Shown here in pieces: positions 24,889 to 33,545 of a stretch of 64,000 nucleotides of DNA; the first letter of the stretch is position 1, and each line of letters starts with the position of its first letter. The notes under the pieces are model-generated. The model made no database searches. It was not told where the DNA came from and saw only the letters and a list, made by a program, of their open reading frames with translations. Source of the stretch: Clostridiales bacterium (lineage in GTDB: Bacteria > Bacillota > Clostridia > Christensenellales > Aristaeellaceae); the NCBI GenBank assembly GCA_015056365.1, contig SVGM01000006.1, positions 50,369 to 114,368 on the forward strand. Reading direction: 5' to 3'. A program made the position numbers and the translations under genes.

Positions 24889-25800
24889 ATGAACAAACCT
24901 GTATTGATTATTATGGCCGCCGGCATGGGCAGCCGATACGGCGGACTGAAGCAGATGGACCCCGTAGGCGCAAACGGCGAACTGATTCTGGATTATTCCC
25001 TCTTCGATGCCCGCCGGGCCGGCTTTGAGCGGGCCGTGATCGTGATCAAGAAGGAAAACGAGCAGGCGTTCCGCGAGGTGCTGGGCGACCGGGTCAGCAA
25101 GCATATGCAGATCGACTATGCCTATCAGTCCCTGGACGATCTGCCCGAGGGCTATGCCATTCCTGAAGGGCGCGTGAAGCCCTGGGGCACCGGCCACGCC
25201 ATCTATGCCGCCCGCCAGCTGGTGGATGCACCCTTCTGCGCCATCAATGCGGACGATTTCTACGGCTACAACGCCTTCAAGCTCTGCTACGACCACCTCA
25301 CCAGCCTGCGGGATGAAGGCGACGTGGCCATGGTGGGCTACCTGCTGAAGAACACCCTCAGCGAAAGCGGCTATGTGGCACGCGGCGTATGCACCACCGA
25401 CGAAAACGGCCGCCTTGTGGATCTGACCGAGCGGACGCATATCATCCCGTCTCTGGACGGCCCCCTGATGACCGAGGATCTGCAGACCTACACCCGTCTT
25501 TCCGAGGATACGGTGGTATCCATGAATATGTGGGGCTTCCCCGCCTCCATGATGCAGGCCATCCGGGAGGGCTTCCCCCGCTTCCTGGACAATGACGTAC
25601 CCAAGAATCCGGAAAAGGCGGAATATTTCCTGCCCATGGTGGTGGACAGCCAGCTTCGCGCCGGCAAGGCGCAGGTGACCGTGCTCACCACGCCGGACAA
25701 GTGGTACGGCGTGACCTATGCCAGCGATAAGCAGGAGGTCGTAGACGCGCTGGCGCGGATGAGCGCCGAGGGTCTCTACCCCGCCCCCCTGTGGCAGTAA
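24889..25800 (+). CDS. Sugar-phosphate nucleotidyltransferase (NTP_transferase family)
   Basis: A 303-residue GT-A-fold nucleotidyltransferase. The nucleotide-binding loop is IIMAAGMGSRYGGLKQMDPVG (residues about 7-27) and the metal Asp is in FCAINADDFYG (about 120-130); KPWGTGHAIYAARQL is the base-contacting block. It transfers a nucleotide to a sugar phosphate or a phosphorylated alcohol. It starts a two-gene operon with a D,D-carboxypeptidase 13 bases downstream, suggesting a cell-envelope role, but the sugar is not deducible. ATG 24889 is preferred; the ATG at 24881 is followed by a stop. Confidence 0.85.
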   Translation: MNKPVLIIMAAGMGSRYGGLKQMDPVGANGELILDYSLFDARRAGFERAVIVIKKENEQAFREVLGDRVSKHMQIDYAYQSLDDLPEGYAIPEGRVKPWGTGHAIYAARQLVDAPFCAINADDFYGYNAFKLCYDHLTSLRDEGDVAMVGYLLKNTLSESGYVARGVCTTDENGRLVDLTERTHIIPSLDGPLMTEDLQTYTRLSEDTVVSMNMWGFPASMMQAIREGFPRFLDNDVPKNPEKAEYFLPMVVDSQLRAGKAQVTVLTTPDKWYGVTYASDKQEVVDALARMSAEGLYPAPLWQ

Positions 25801-25813
25801 CGGAGGAAGATCC

Positions 25814-27097
25814 GTGGAAACACGCAGAATTTCTGTGGGCACGATCCTGCTGTGGCTGCTGCTGGCGGCAGGCGTGATCGCCTGCATCTCTCTGGCGCCG
25901 GGCACGATGGATGCCAAGCGCACGCTGGAGATCGAAACCGCCGCCACGCCCACCCCTACGGCTGACGTGCGCAGCATGCTGGCCGTGACCCTTGACCCCA
26001 ATCAGACCCCCGCGCCCACCATGCTTCTGCTCAAGCCGGGCGTGGAGGGCGATGAGGTCAAGCGGCTGCAGCAGCGGCTCAAGGAGCTGGGCTACTACAC
26101 CGGCGAGGTGGACGGCCAGTACGGCCAGGGTACCCAGCTGGCCGTGATGCTCTTTCAGGCGCAGCATGGCCTGGAGGATGACGGCATTGCCGGCGATCAG
26201 ACCCGCAATGTCCTTTATGCGCAAGGCGCGCAGATCTACATCCCCACCCCCGCGCCCACCCAGACGCCTTCGGCGCTGGACAAGGGCGCCCAGGGCGACA
26301 TGGTTCGCCAGATGCAGGAGCGTCTTAAGGAGCTGGGCTACTATACCGGCAAGGCGGACGGCGACTTTGGCCCCGGCACGGAGGAGGCAGTGCGCCTTTT
26401 CCAGAGCCAGAACGGCCTGACAGTGGACGGCGCAGCCGGCGAGAAGACCCTGACGCTGCTTTACAGCGAGGCGGCCAAGCAGGTCACCGTTACCCCCACC
26501 CCCGACCCCAACGCGCTGCCCATTCTGGTCAACCGTACCCATAAGCTGGACAAGAACTACAAGCCCGGCAATCTGGTGAAGCTGCGCAACGTGCTCCCCG
26601 AGAGCGTGGTGTACGTCAAAGGCAGCGACATCGAGGGCGACCGCGCCGCCGCCGGCGCATTGGAGCAGATGTTCCGCTCCGCCATCAACGACGGCGTGGG
26701 CGATTGGCAGATCAGCGCGGGCTACCGCAGCTATGCCTATCAGGAAAAGCTGTTCAACAATCAGGTGGCTGAATACCGCAGCCAGGGCATGAGCGGCGAC
26801 AAGGCCCGCTCCGCCACCCGTCAGACGGTGGCCGACCCCGGCACCAGCGAGCATCACACCGGCCTGGCCTTTGACATCACCACCCCCGGCACCGCCTTCA
26901 TCGGCACGCCCCAGCAAAAGTGGCTCCATCAGCACTGCTGGGAATACGGCTTCATCATCCGTTACCAGGAAGGCAAGGAAAAGATTACCGGCTTTATCGC
27001 CGAGTGCTGGCACATCCGCTATGTGGGCGTGGAGCACAGCATTCCCATGCGCGACCGCCAGCTTTGCCTGGAGGAATATCTGGGCGAGGTGGACTGA
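25814..27097 (+). CDS. D,D-carboxypeptidase (VanY/M15B) with two peptidoglycan-binding domains
   Basis: A 427-residue membrane-anchored peptidase that should trim the terminal D-Ala of stem peptides. Residues 8-28 are an uncleaved TM anchor. Two PG_binding_1 repeats follow (about 72-135 and 158-220), each with LQQRLKELGYYTGEVDG or ERLKELGYYTGKADG and F-GPGT. Thr/Pro-rich linkers (PTPAPTQTP) separate the modules. The C-terminal M15B domain has the zinc motif SEHHTGLAFDI and the second motif ECWHIRYVG. Start GTG 25814 has GGAGGAAG upstream. It is coupled with the nucleotidyltransferase. Confidence 0.92.
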   Translation: METRRISVGTILLWLLLAAGVIACISLAPGTMDAKRTLEIETAATPTPTADVRSMLAVTLDPNQTPAPTMLLLKPGVEGDEVKRLQQRLKELGYYTGEVDGQYGQGTQLAVMLFQAQHGLEDDGIAGDQTRNVLYAQGAQIYIPTPAPTQTPSALDKGAQGDMVRQMQERLKELGYYTGKADGDFGPGTEEAVRLFQSQNGLTVDGAAGEKTLTLLYSEAAKQVTVTPTPDPNALPILVNRTHKLDKNYKPGNLVKLRNVLPESVVYVKGSDIEGDRAAAGALEQMFRSAINDGVGDWQISAGYRSYAYQEKLFNNQVAEYRSQGMSGDKARSATRQTVADPGTSEHHTGLAFDITTPGTAFIGTPQQKWLHQHCWEYGFIIRYQEGKEKITGFIAECWHIRYVGVEHSIPMRDRQLCLEEYLGEVD

Positions 27098-27101
27098 CGC
27101 C

Positions 27102-27262
27102 GACTGCGGGGCGCTGCCCCGGACCCCGGCAAGGGCCGACTGCGGGGCGCTGCCCCGGACCCCGGCAAGGGCCGACTGCGGGGCGCTGCCCCGGACCCGG
27201 CAAGGGCCGACTGCGGGGCGCTGCCCCGAACCCCGGCAAGGGCCTGAGGCCCTTGCATCCCG
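27102..27262 (+). repeat. Four short tandem repeats of GCCGACTGCGGGGCGCTGCCCCG type
   Basis: The 38-39-base unit (GCCGACTGCGGGGCGCTGCC followed by CCGGACCCCGGCAAGG) is repeated four times, the last flowing into AAGGGCCTGAGGCCCTT. Each unit folds as GGGGCGCTGCCCC. Confidence 0.85.
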
Positions 27263-27332
27263 CTGTTTGCACAGCTGCGCTGCGCAAAAGGGGAAGGACA
27301 GGCTGGCTTGGAAAAAGCGTTTTTGACTAAGG

Positions 27333-27361
27333 CCCCGGCGGGTTGCCGGGGTTTGCTTTTT
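27333..27361 (+). terminator. Terminator after the carboxypeptidase operon
   Basis: CCCCGGC / GCCGGGG with a five-base loop, followed by TTTGCTTTTT. Confidence 0.8.
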
Positions 27362-27404
27362 CCCTGCGCCAGGCCAAAGCCCCATATCGGAAAGGAGACT
27401 GCTC

Positions 27405-27938
27405 ATGCAGCTGGAAACGGAACGCCTTATGCTCAGGGAACTGACCGAGGACGACTTTTCTGCCCTCTATGCGGTGCTGGGGGATTCGGACATCACCGAG
27501 CACTATCCCTATACCTTTGACGAAGCCCGGGTGCGCCGCTGGATCGCCCGCAATCAGGAGCGTTACCGTACCGACGGCTTTGGGCTGTGGGCAGTGATCC
27601 GCAAGGATACCGGTGAGTTGATCGGCGACTGCGGCCTGACCATGCAGCCCATTCATGGCGAAATGCTGCCCGAGGTGGGCTATCACATCCGCAGGGATCA
27701 GCAGGGCAAGGGCTATGCCACGGAGGCGGCGGCAGCGTGCATCCGCTTCGCCTTTGCCAATTACGATTTCCCTCATGTGTACTCCTACATGAAGTACACC
27801 AACGCCGCCTCCGCTGCCGTTGCCATGAAAAACGGCATGCGTTTTGTGGAGGAATACCCCGACCCGGACAACGCCTTCACCCGCGTGTATGCCGTCAGCC
27901 GGGAGGCATTTATGGCGCGTAAGGAGCGGAAGGACTGA
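27405..27938 (+). CDS. GNAT-family acetyltransferase, RimJ/RimL type
   Basis: A 177-residue acetyltransferase. It begins with the RimL-type opener METERLMLRELTEDDF-like sequence (QLETERLMLRELTEDDFSAL), has the acetyl-CoA motif YHIRRDQQGKGYATEAAAA near residues 91-110 and the motif-B region YMKYTNAASAAVAMKNGM. Substrate could be a ribosomal or other protein N-terminus or a small amine; not decidable. AAAGGAG precedes ATG 27405. A further, broken GNAT lies just downstream. Confidence 0.88.
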   Translation: MQLETERLMLRELTEDDFSALYAVLGDSDITEHYPYTFDEARVRRWIARNQERYRTDGFGLWAVIRKDTGELIGDCGLTMQPIHGEMLPEVGYHIRRDQQGKGYATEAAAACIRFAFANYDFPHVYSYMKYTNAASAAVAMKNGMRFVEEYPDPDNAFTRVYAVSREAFMARKERKD

Positions 27939-27957
27939 CGCGCGGAGCGCCCGGATT

Positions 27958-27986
27958 TTGTCTGTCCTTTTGGCGGCGTGTATGCT
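27958..27986 (+). promoter_or_regulatory. Promoter ahead of the GNAT remnant and fumarase beta gene
   Basis: TTGTCT, 17 bases, TATGCT. It may still drive the fumarase beta gene through the decayed GNAT. Confidence 0.6.
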
Positions 27987-27988
27987 AT

Positions 27989-28182
27989 GATGGTAAGCAG
28001 CCGGAGAAATGCACCGGCGATTTGGACAAGTGCCGCAGACTCACTATCCATCGGGTGCTGATGGTCTGCCACCGGGACAACACCGGCCCCGCCCAAAGCA
28101 TTCTCAACAACGGCGGCGGCTGGAAAACGAAGTAACGGTGGACGGCGTATGCCAGCAACGCTACTGGATCGCCCTTCCATAA
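27989..28182 (+). pseudogene. C-terminal remnant of a GNAT acetyltransferase, frameshifted
   Basis: In one frame from about 28004 the DNA reads DLDKCRRLTIHRVLMVCHRDN and then GPAQSILNNGG, which is the motif A/B region of GNATs (compare KDN-GSA-TI-KNGG). That frame stops at 28134; shifting frame at the GG codons continues as RLENEVTVDGVCQQRYWIALP and a stop at 28182, the usual family C-terminus. The N-terminal two thirds are missing and there is a frameshift, so this is a decayed gene rather than a working one. Confidence 0.72.
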
Positions 28183-28223
28183 CGCCCTGCAGGGATCCGT
28201 CCCGTGCATAAGGAGGAACAGAT

Positions 28224-28790
28224 ATGCAAATTCGTTTGACCGCCCCCCTGACCCGGGAGGCCATCGCCGGACTGCACGCAGGTGACAGCGTGCTGCTCAG
28301 CGGCGTGATCTATACCGCCCGCGACGCCGCCCACGCACGGCTGTGCGCTGCGCTGGCGCAGGGTGAGCCCCTGCCGGTGGAGTTGAAGGAACAGACCATT
28401 TTTTATGCCGGCCCCACGCCGCCGCCCCCGGGCAAGCCCACCGGAGCCATCGGGCCTACCACATCGGTGCGCATGGATGCCTATACACCACAATTGCTCC
28501 GCTACGGCGTCAACGCTCTCATCGGCAAGGGCGGCAGGACGCAACCCGTGCAGGACGCCCTCAAGGAATGCGGCGCGGTCTATTTTGCTGCTATCGGCGG
28601 CTGCGCGGCCTACATGGCCGCCTGCGTGGAACGCTGCGACGTGGTGGCCTATGACGATCTGGGCACCGAGAGCATCAAGCGGCTGGTGGTCAGGGATATG
28701 CCCCTGACCGTGGCAATGGATATGCACGGCGGCGACGCCTATCAGGACGGCATGGCCGCCTATGCCGCCTCCCGGCAGGAAAACGGCTGA
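28224..28790 (+). CDS. Class I fumarate hydratase / tartrate dehydratase, beta subunit
   Basis: A 188-residue protein matching the C-terminal (beta) part of iron-sulfur fumarases. The signature GPTTSVRMDAYTPQLL (residues about 78-93) and the ALIGKGGRTQP block are diagnostic, with GAVYFAAIGGCAAYMA following. In two-subunit enzymes it works with an alpha subunit that binds the 4Fe-4S cluster; no alpha gene lies next to it in this window. AGGAGG precedes ATG 28224. The reaction is fumarate to malate hydration, or a related dicarboxylate. Confidence 0.88.
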   Translation: MQIRLTAPLTREAIAGLHAGDSVLLSGVIYTARDAAHARLCAALAQGEPLPVELKEQTIFYAGPTPPPPGKPTGAIGPTTSVRMDAYTPQLLRYGVNALIGKGGRTQPVQDALKECGAVYFAAIGGCAAYMAACVERCDVVAYDDLGTESIKRLVVRDMPLTVAMDMHGGDAYQDGMAAYAASRQENG

Positions 28791-28833
28791 AGCATTGATT
28801 GTATATTTCCATGTATGAAAAAAGCCAGTATAT

Positions 28834-28882
28834 AGAAGGATCGGAGCGGTTTTCTGCCGCCTCGATCCTTCTGTTTATGCAT
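28834..28882 (+). terminator. Terminator after the fumarase beta gene
   Basis: Long stem AGAAGGATCG / CGATCCTTCT extended by GAGCGG and CCGCC, followed by GTTTATGCATT. Confidence 0.8.
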
Positions 28883-29008
28883 TATTCGGTCGTTTTATGC
28901 ATTTGTTCATGCGCGTGGCGGAGGGATGGCTGGTTGCAGATGTTTTTCTTGGCGTTTCGGTCGTTGCCGCAGCGGATCGTATGCTGGCAGAGCAGGGCGC
29001 AGCCGTGT

Positions 29009-29034
29009 TTACAACGTACATCAAACCGTTGTAA
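29009..29034 (+). promoter_or_regulatory. Inverted repeat upstream of the amino-acid importer promoter
   Basis: TTACAACG and CGTTGTAA, perfect 8-bp arms with a 10-base spacer, 67 bases before the -35 box. A possible operator. The rest of the 28883-29100 gap shows nothing I can name. Confidence 0.4.
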
Positions 29035-29100
29035 CATAAGCGTTTTGCTGGCTGTTTGAATACCGTAGAAAAAATATTTGAATATTTATGCAAAAAAGGC

Positions 29101-29129
29101 TTGACAGGATGAATAAGCCGCGCTATACT
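29101..29129 (+). promoter_or_regulatory. Strong sigma-A promoter of the amino-acid importer
   Basis: Consensus TTGACA, exactly 17 bases, TATACT. Confidence 0.92.
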
Positions 29130-29184
29130 ATGCACGTTCCCAAGAGGAACCAAACCTGTTACCAATTGCAAGGAGGATATAATC

Positions 29185-29931
29185 ATGAAGAAGTTTGTTG
29201 CTATTCTCGCCGCCCTGATCATGGCGCTCAGCTGCACCGCCGCTCTGGCCGATGACGTGGTCATCGTTGCCACCAACCCCGAGTATCCCCCCTTCGAGTA
29301 CGTTGAAGGCGACGCCACCATCGGCTACGACATCGACATGTTCGACGCCATCGCCAAGAAGGCCGGCTTCGAGTATGTGATCGAGCCCATGGCTTTCGAC
29401 GCTGTGGTCAGCGCCGTTGCCACCAACCCCAACACCGTCGGCCTGTCCGGCATCTCCATCACCGACGAGCGCAAGATGAGCGTTAACTTCTCCGAAGGCT
29501 ACATCAACGCCGGTCTGGTGGTCATCGTGAAGGCCGACAGCGACTACGAGACTGCTGATCAGCTCGCCGGCAAGATGATCGGCGTGCAGCAGGGTACCAC
29601 CAGCGACTTCGCCGCTGAGGAAATCACCGGCATGGACAACGTGGCCCGCTTCAACACCTTCCTCAACGCTGTCATGGAACTGTCTCAGGGCAAGATCGAC
29701 GCCGTTATCATCGACAAGCCCGTTGGTCAGGCCATCATGGCTTCCCTGAACGACCCCACCCTGGTGATGGTCGACATGGGCCTGCAGGCTGACTGGTACG
29801 GCATCGCCGTCAACAAGGATAACCCCGAACTGCTGGAGAAGATCAACACCGCTCTGGCCGAGCTGGAAGCCGAAGGCTTCTTCGATGAGCTGGCTGTGAA
29901 GTACTTCGGCGGCGAAGAGGCTGCTGAATAA
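29185..29931 (+). CDS. Polar amino-acid ABC importer, substrate-binding protein
   Basis: A 248-residue exported binding protein of the SBP_bac_3 family. Residues 1-22 are the signal peptide, with Cys at 17 but no strict lipobox. The ligand fold blocks are ATNPEYPPFEYVEGDATIGYDIDMF, SGISITDERKMSVNFSEGY and GVQQGTTSDFAAEE, typical of proteins that bind polar amino acids. It captures the substrate outside the cell for the permease and ATPase encoded next. A strong promoter and an AGGAGG site in front and a terminator behind indicate that the binding protein is made in excess. Confidence 0.92.
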   Translation: MKKFVAILAALIMALSCTAALADDVVIVATNPEYPPFEYVEGDATIGYDIDMFDAIAKKAGFEYVIEPMAFDAVVSAVATNPNTVGLSGISITDERKMSVNFSEGYINAGLVVIVKADSDYETADQLAGKMIGVQQGTTSDFAAEEITGMDNVARFNTFLNAVMELSQGKIDAVIIDKPVGQAIMASLNDPTLVMVDMGLQADWYGIAVNKDNPELLEKINTALAELEAEGFFDELAVKYFGGEEAAE

Positions 29932-29962
29932 TCTCTCAGCACACCGCATCCAAGGAAACAAC

Positions 29963-29995
29963 GCCGTAGAGAGAATTTCTCTCTACGGCATTTGT
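29963..29995 (+). terminator. Intra-operon terminator after the binding-protein gene
   Basis: Perfect 12-bp stem GCCGTAGAGAGA / TCTCTCTACGGC with a three-base loop, followed by ATTTGTG. The weak T run suits partial termination. Confidence 0.75.
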
Positions 29996-30057
29996 GCGAT
30001 TATCCTTTGAAATCATTCGTAACTGTATCATCCCCCCTCTGTGCCATGAAATGGCGC

Positions 30058-30130
30058 AGTATGCGGGGTGCGGGGGAACCTTGCTCCCCTGCCGGGAATC
30101 CAAGGGGTGGAACCCCTTGGTACGTTCCCC
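30058..30130 (+). repeat. Double-hairpin repeat copy before the permease
   Basis: TGCGGGGTGCGGGGG linker with GGGGAACCTTGCTCCCC and then CCAAGGGGTGGAACCCCTTGG, which ends some 50 bases before the permease start. Confidence 0.7.
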
Positions 30131-30176
30131 TTCGTCCCCCTACCGTACCGACCGACCGCCTATGGAGGGAATCCCC

Positions 30177-30986
30177 TTGAACGAGACCATTTCCATCTTT
30201 GAGCAGTGGTGGCTGAACATCCAGCCCGCGCTGGAAAGCAACACGCTCAACTTCTGGCAGAATCTCTACAAAGAAATCTACATGAACGCCATCAAGGATG
30301 ACCGCTGGCTCCAGTACCTCAAGGGTCTGGGCGTTACCCTGCAGGTCTCCTTGTACGCCATTCTGGTGGGCGTTGCCCTGGGCACCCTGCTGGCCATTCT
30401 TCGCCTCCCCCAGGTACAGAATGTTTCCGCCCGCGGCAAGGGTTTCTTTGCCAACCTGGGCGCTGCCGTGGTGAAGCTCCTGTCCAAGTTCGCCGGTTTC
30501 TACATCAACCTGTTCCGCGGCACGCCGTTGCTGCTCCAGGTGTTGATTATTAATTTCGGCATCTTCGGCACCGTTCGTATTGATAAGGTCATTATCGGCG
30601 TCATCGCCTGCGGCCTCAACAGCGCCGCCTACGTGGCGGAGATCGTCCGCGGCGGCATCATGTCCGTGGAAAAAGGCCAGACCGAGGCCGGCCGCTCCCT
30701 GGGCCTTTCTAGCCTGCGCACCATGATGTACATCATCCTGCCCCAGGCCGCCAAGAGCGCCCTGCCCGCCATGTGCAACGAGTTCATCTCCCTCATCAAG
30801 GAGACCTCCGTTCTGTCCTACGTGGCGCTGACCGAGCTGACCAAGGCCGGCGACTACATCCGCTCCCGTACCTATTCCGCCTTTACCCCCTACATCATTT
30901 CGGGTATGCTCTACCTGATCGTGGTGCTGAGCCTGACCTGGCTCATTGGCAAGCTGGAAAGGAGGCTGCGCAACAGTGACCACTGA
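30177..30986 (+). CDS. Polar amino-acid ABC importer, permease
   Basis: A 269-residue membrane permease of the HisMQ/GlnP family. Hydrophobic segments begin near residue 42 ([25 protein letters not shown]). The EAA loop contacting the ATPase is [22 protein letters not shown]. The opening TTG 30177 is chosen since GGAGGG lies 8 bases upstream and the segment before is the repeat; an ATG 15 bases earlier has no ribosome site. The gene overlaps the ATPase gene by 11 bases. Confidence 0.9.
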   Translation: MNETISIFEQWWLNIQPALESNTLNFWQNLYKEIYMNAIKDDRWLQYLKGLGVTLQVSLYAILVGVALGTLLAILRLPQVQNVSARGKGFFANLGAAVVKLLSKFAGFYINLFRGTPLLLQVLIINFGIFGTVRIDKVIIGVIACGLNSAAYVAEIVRGGIMSVEKGQTEAGRSLGLSSLRTMMYIILPQAAKSALPAMCNEFISLIKETSVLSYVALTELTKAGDYIRSRTYSAFTPYIISGMLYLIVVLSLTWLIGKLERRLRNSDH

Positions 30987-31719
30987 TATCATCATCTCCG
31001 TCAAAGGTCTGGAAAAGCACTTTGACGGCGGCAACCTGAAGGCCCTCCGCGGCGTGGATGCAGACATCAAGCGGGGCGAAGTGGTGGTTGTCATCGGCCC
31101 CTCCGGCTCTGGCAAGTCCACCTTCCTGCGCTGCCTCAACCTGCTGGAGACCCCCACCGCCGGCACCGTCACCGTGGAAGGTACCGACATCACCAACCCC
31201 AAGGTGAACATCAACCGCCACCGGGAAAAGATGGGCATGGTGTTCCAGCACTTCAACCTCTTCCCCCATATGACCATCCTGCGCAACATGACCCTTGCGC
31301 CCATGAAGATCCTCAGGAAGTCCAAGGCCGATGCCGAAGCCAAGGCCATGGAGCTCCTCAAGCGCGTAGGCCTTGCCGAGCGTGCGGATGCTTATCCCAG
31401 CCAGCTGTCCGGCGGCCAGAAGCAGCGCATCGCCATCGTCCGTGCCCTGTGCATGGAGCCCCAGGTCATGCTCTTTGACGAGCCCACCTCCGCCCTTGAC
31501 CCCGAAATGGTGGGCGAGGTGCTGGACGTTATGAAGCAGCTGGCCCACGACGGCATGACCATGGTGGTCGTCACCCACGAAATGGGCTTCGCCCGCGAAG
31601 TGGCCGACCGCGTCCTGTTCATGGATGAGGGCGTCATCGTGGAGGAAGGCACCCCCGATGAGATCTTCTCCAATCCCCAGAATCCCAGAACCAAGGATTT
31701 CCTGAACAAGGTTCTGTAA
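30976..31719 (+). CDS. Polar amino-acid ABC importer, ATP-binding protein
   Basis: A 247-residue ABC ATPase of the GlnQ/HisP family. Walker A is GPSGSGKST near residue 37, the signature is [15 protein letters not shown], and Walker B is [19 protein letters not shown], followed by the switch His in [10 protein letters not shown]. It couples ATP hydrolysis to import through the overlapping permease. Start GTG 30976 has AAAGGAGG 9 bases upstream; the alternative TTG 30946 lacks a site. The three genes form a complete importer. Confidence 0.93.
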   Translation: MTTDIIISVKGLEKHFDGGNLKALRGVDADIKRGEVVVVIGPSGSGKSTFLRCLNLLETPTAGTVTVEGTDITNPKVNINRHREKMGMVFQHFNLFPHMTILRNMTLAPMKILRKSKADAEAKAMELLKRVGLAERADAYPSQLSGGQKQRIAIVRALCMEPQVMLFDEPTSALDPEMVGEVLDVMKQLAHDGMTMVVVTHEMGFAREVADRVLFMDEGVIVEEGTPDEIFSNPQNPRTKDFLNKVL

Positions 31720-31721
31720 TG

Positions 31722-31783
31722 CAAGGGCCTGACGCCCTTGACCCACTCTCTGCGTCGTATGACGGCGCAGGGGGTGTTTTTTT
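31722..31783 (+). terminator. Double hairpin and terminator of the importer operon
   Basis: CAAGGGCCTGACGCCCTTG is followed by CACTCTCTGCGTCG / CGGCGCAGGGGGTG and a run of seven T. The second stem is almost the same as the pgi terminator at 46635-46673. Confidence 0.85.
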
Positions 31784-31920
31784 GTGGACGGAAAACGCTG
31801 TATGGAGAGTCTACCCAACAAGGCTGCATGGCGGAAATCACGCAGACAAGCCGGATCTTTTTTCGGGTGAATTGCTCGCAGTGCAGAGAGTGACCGTGCC
31901 TTGGCGAAACCGAAGAACCG

Positions 31921-31956
31921 AAAAAAGTCCCCTGAGCCCGAAAGCGGGTTCAGGGG
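31921..31956 (-). terminator. Terminator of the minus-strand membrane gene
   Basis: Stem CCCCTGAGCCCG / CGGGTTCAGGGG with an AAAG loop; T run on the minus strand. Confidence 0.85.
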
Positions 31957-31985
31957 GAAAGATACGGGCGTTGGCGGCCGCCTGA

Positions 31986-33353
31986 TTATTGATTTTCGAT
32001 GGAATAGCGGTAACGCAGCTCAACCCAGTAGCGAAAATCTTTGTCCGACATACCTGCGGGTATGACCTGAAGGGGATCTAAAGGCGACATGTGATGATGG
32101 AAGCGTATCAATACATATTCCATGATCATACGTCCGCTCACGCTAACGGGATGATTGTTACTGGGCTGCTCGAAGGCTGTCAGCTCGCCCTGAAGGACAT
32201 TGGCCACTTCATTGGACAGCTTGCCGTTGGATTTGGTGTCCTCATGCCTGGGCAGACGATAGGTGAAGTTCAAGAGATCCTGCTTCGTTTTGAAGTGTCC
32301 GGCGTAGATCAGCCGTCCACTTTGGGAGGTGATGACAAAGCCTGCGGTATAGACGTCTTGCGTAACTTCATCGAAATAGTAGAAGGAAATTGTTCGCCGG
32401 TCGTTGTATAACTTGAGCTCCTCCCTTTCACGATCCATCATCCGCTCCTTGAAATCCTCTGCAGTGCGGTAGTCCGCAAAGGACATCTTTCCAATGTCGT
32501 AGGATTCCTGATGGGTACGGCCACTGGAGGAAATCTCACGCTCTGCACGGTCGAAGGCTAAGCCATAATTGGCCATCGTGGCGCCCACGTCGATCTGGTC
32601 ATATTTGGTGGTGTGGGACTTGAGCTGCGCTGTATGGGTAAAATGGTAAATGGAACCCCATAGGTACGTCTCCTCAGGATGGGCTTGAAGGTATGCACGG
32701 TCGAAGTGCAGGCAGATAAGCTCGGAGTAGTCCAGAACCTCCTGTACCAGGTTGGCATCACAAGGCTGCATATCCAGCATACCATCGACGCAAGGTTTGC
32801 CGTCTTTCTCGACGAAGTTTATTCCACTCCCCAGAAGAAAACGCTTATCTTTGAACAGTGAGTAGTTCATCTCTGCATCTTGGGGAGGGATATGTACAAA
32901 GCGCTTGCCTTCCTGGATGGGCAGAGCGTTGACCAGCTGTTGGCGCAGATTGTCGCAGTCCTTTTCGGCTTTGTGATAGCTGTCCCATTTTTTCTTCATG
33001 CGCCTCTCATCGATCAAGCCCTTGATGAGTACAGGGATTTTCAGGAGTAATCGCAAAAGAAGAAATGCCGTAGGAACGCCGGCAATCAGCAGTCCTAACT
33101 GGGCCACCCCACGGGCCACTCCGCCCAGATTGATAAGGGACATGACCACAAGCAAAATCAGGGCGACCAGGGAACAGCCACCCGGAAGCATGAGTTTGTA
33201 TAGGTCTTCGGTAGGGTCGGCGTCCGATACGAAGGTGCGGGGTTCCGTCTGCAGTTGATAAAATCTGTGACTAAGCTGGTATTCTGTTTCCAGCAGGGAC
33301 ATGCAGGCTTGGCGAACAGCGGAGGGATGGGGGGATTTGGTATCCTGTCGCAT
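31986..33353 (-). CDS. Membrane protein with large cytoplasmic domain, unknown function
   Basis: A 455-residue protein that I do not recognise. Residues about 58-80 and 84-106 are two TM helices (LVALILLVVMSLINLGGVA and LGLLIAGVPTAFLLLRLLL). They are followed by a Lys/Arg-rich coiled segment (about 110-145) and a 300-residue soluble domain with HIPPQDAEMNYSLFKDKRFL, WGSIYHFTHTAQLKSHTTKYD, GRTHQESYDIGKMSFADYRT and a Tyr-rich tail. Codon use is slightly less GC-rich than neighbours. It is a lone transcription unit with its own terminator, next to a candidate mobile repeat, so recent acquisition is possible. Confidence 0.6.
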   Translation of the reverse strand: MRQDTKSPHPSAVRQACMSLLETEYQLSHRFYQLQTEPRTFVSDADPTEDLYKLMLPGGCSLVALILLVVMSLINLGGVARGVAQLGLLIAGVPTAFLLLRLLLKIPVLIKGLIDERRMKKKWDSYHKAEKDCDNLRQQLVNALPIQEGKRFVHIPPQDAEMNYSLFKDKRFLLGSGINFVEKDGKPCVDGMLDMQPCDANLVQEVLDYSELICLHFDRAYLQAHPEETYLWGSIYHFTHTAQLKSHTTKYDQIDVGATMANYGLAFDRAEREISSSGRTHQESYDIGKMSFADYRTAEDFKERMMDREREELKLYNDRRTISFYYFDEVTQDVYTAGFVITSQSGRLIYAGHFKTKQDLLNFTYRLPRHEDTKSNGKLSNEVANVLQGELTAFEQPSNNHPVSVSGRMIMEYVLIRFHHHMSPLDPLQVIPAGMSDKDFRYWVELRYRYSIENQ

Positions 33354-33545
33354 GGTAGATCCCTCATTTCTTTGGTGGAGGATACAACGATTATTGGTGT
33401 TGGATCGCAGAAATACAAGAAGGAAGGACAGATATATTTTTGTTCGCGTGTCTCGTGCAGTATGCTTAGGCCGTGGGGCTTGCGAGGCATGTCGGTATGT
33501 TGGCAGCTGCGCAGGGAGATCGGCCTGTTGCTTTCGATAAACAAA

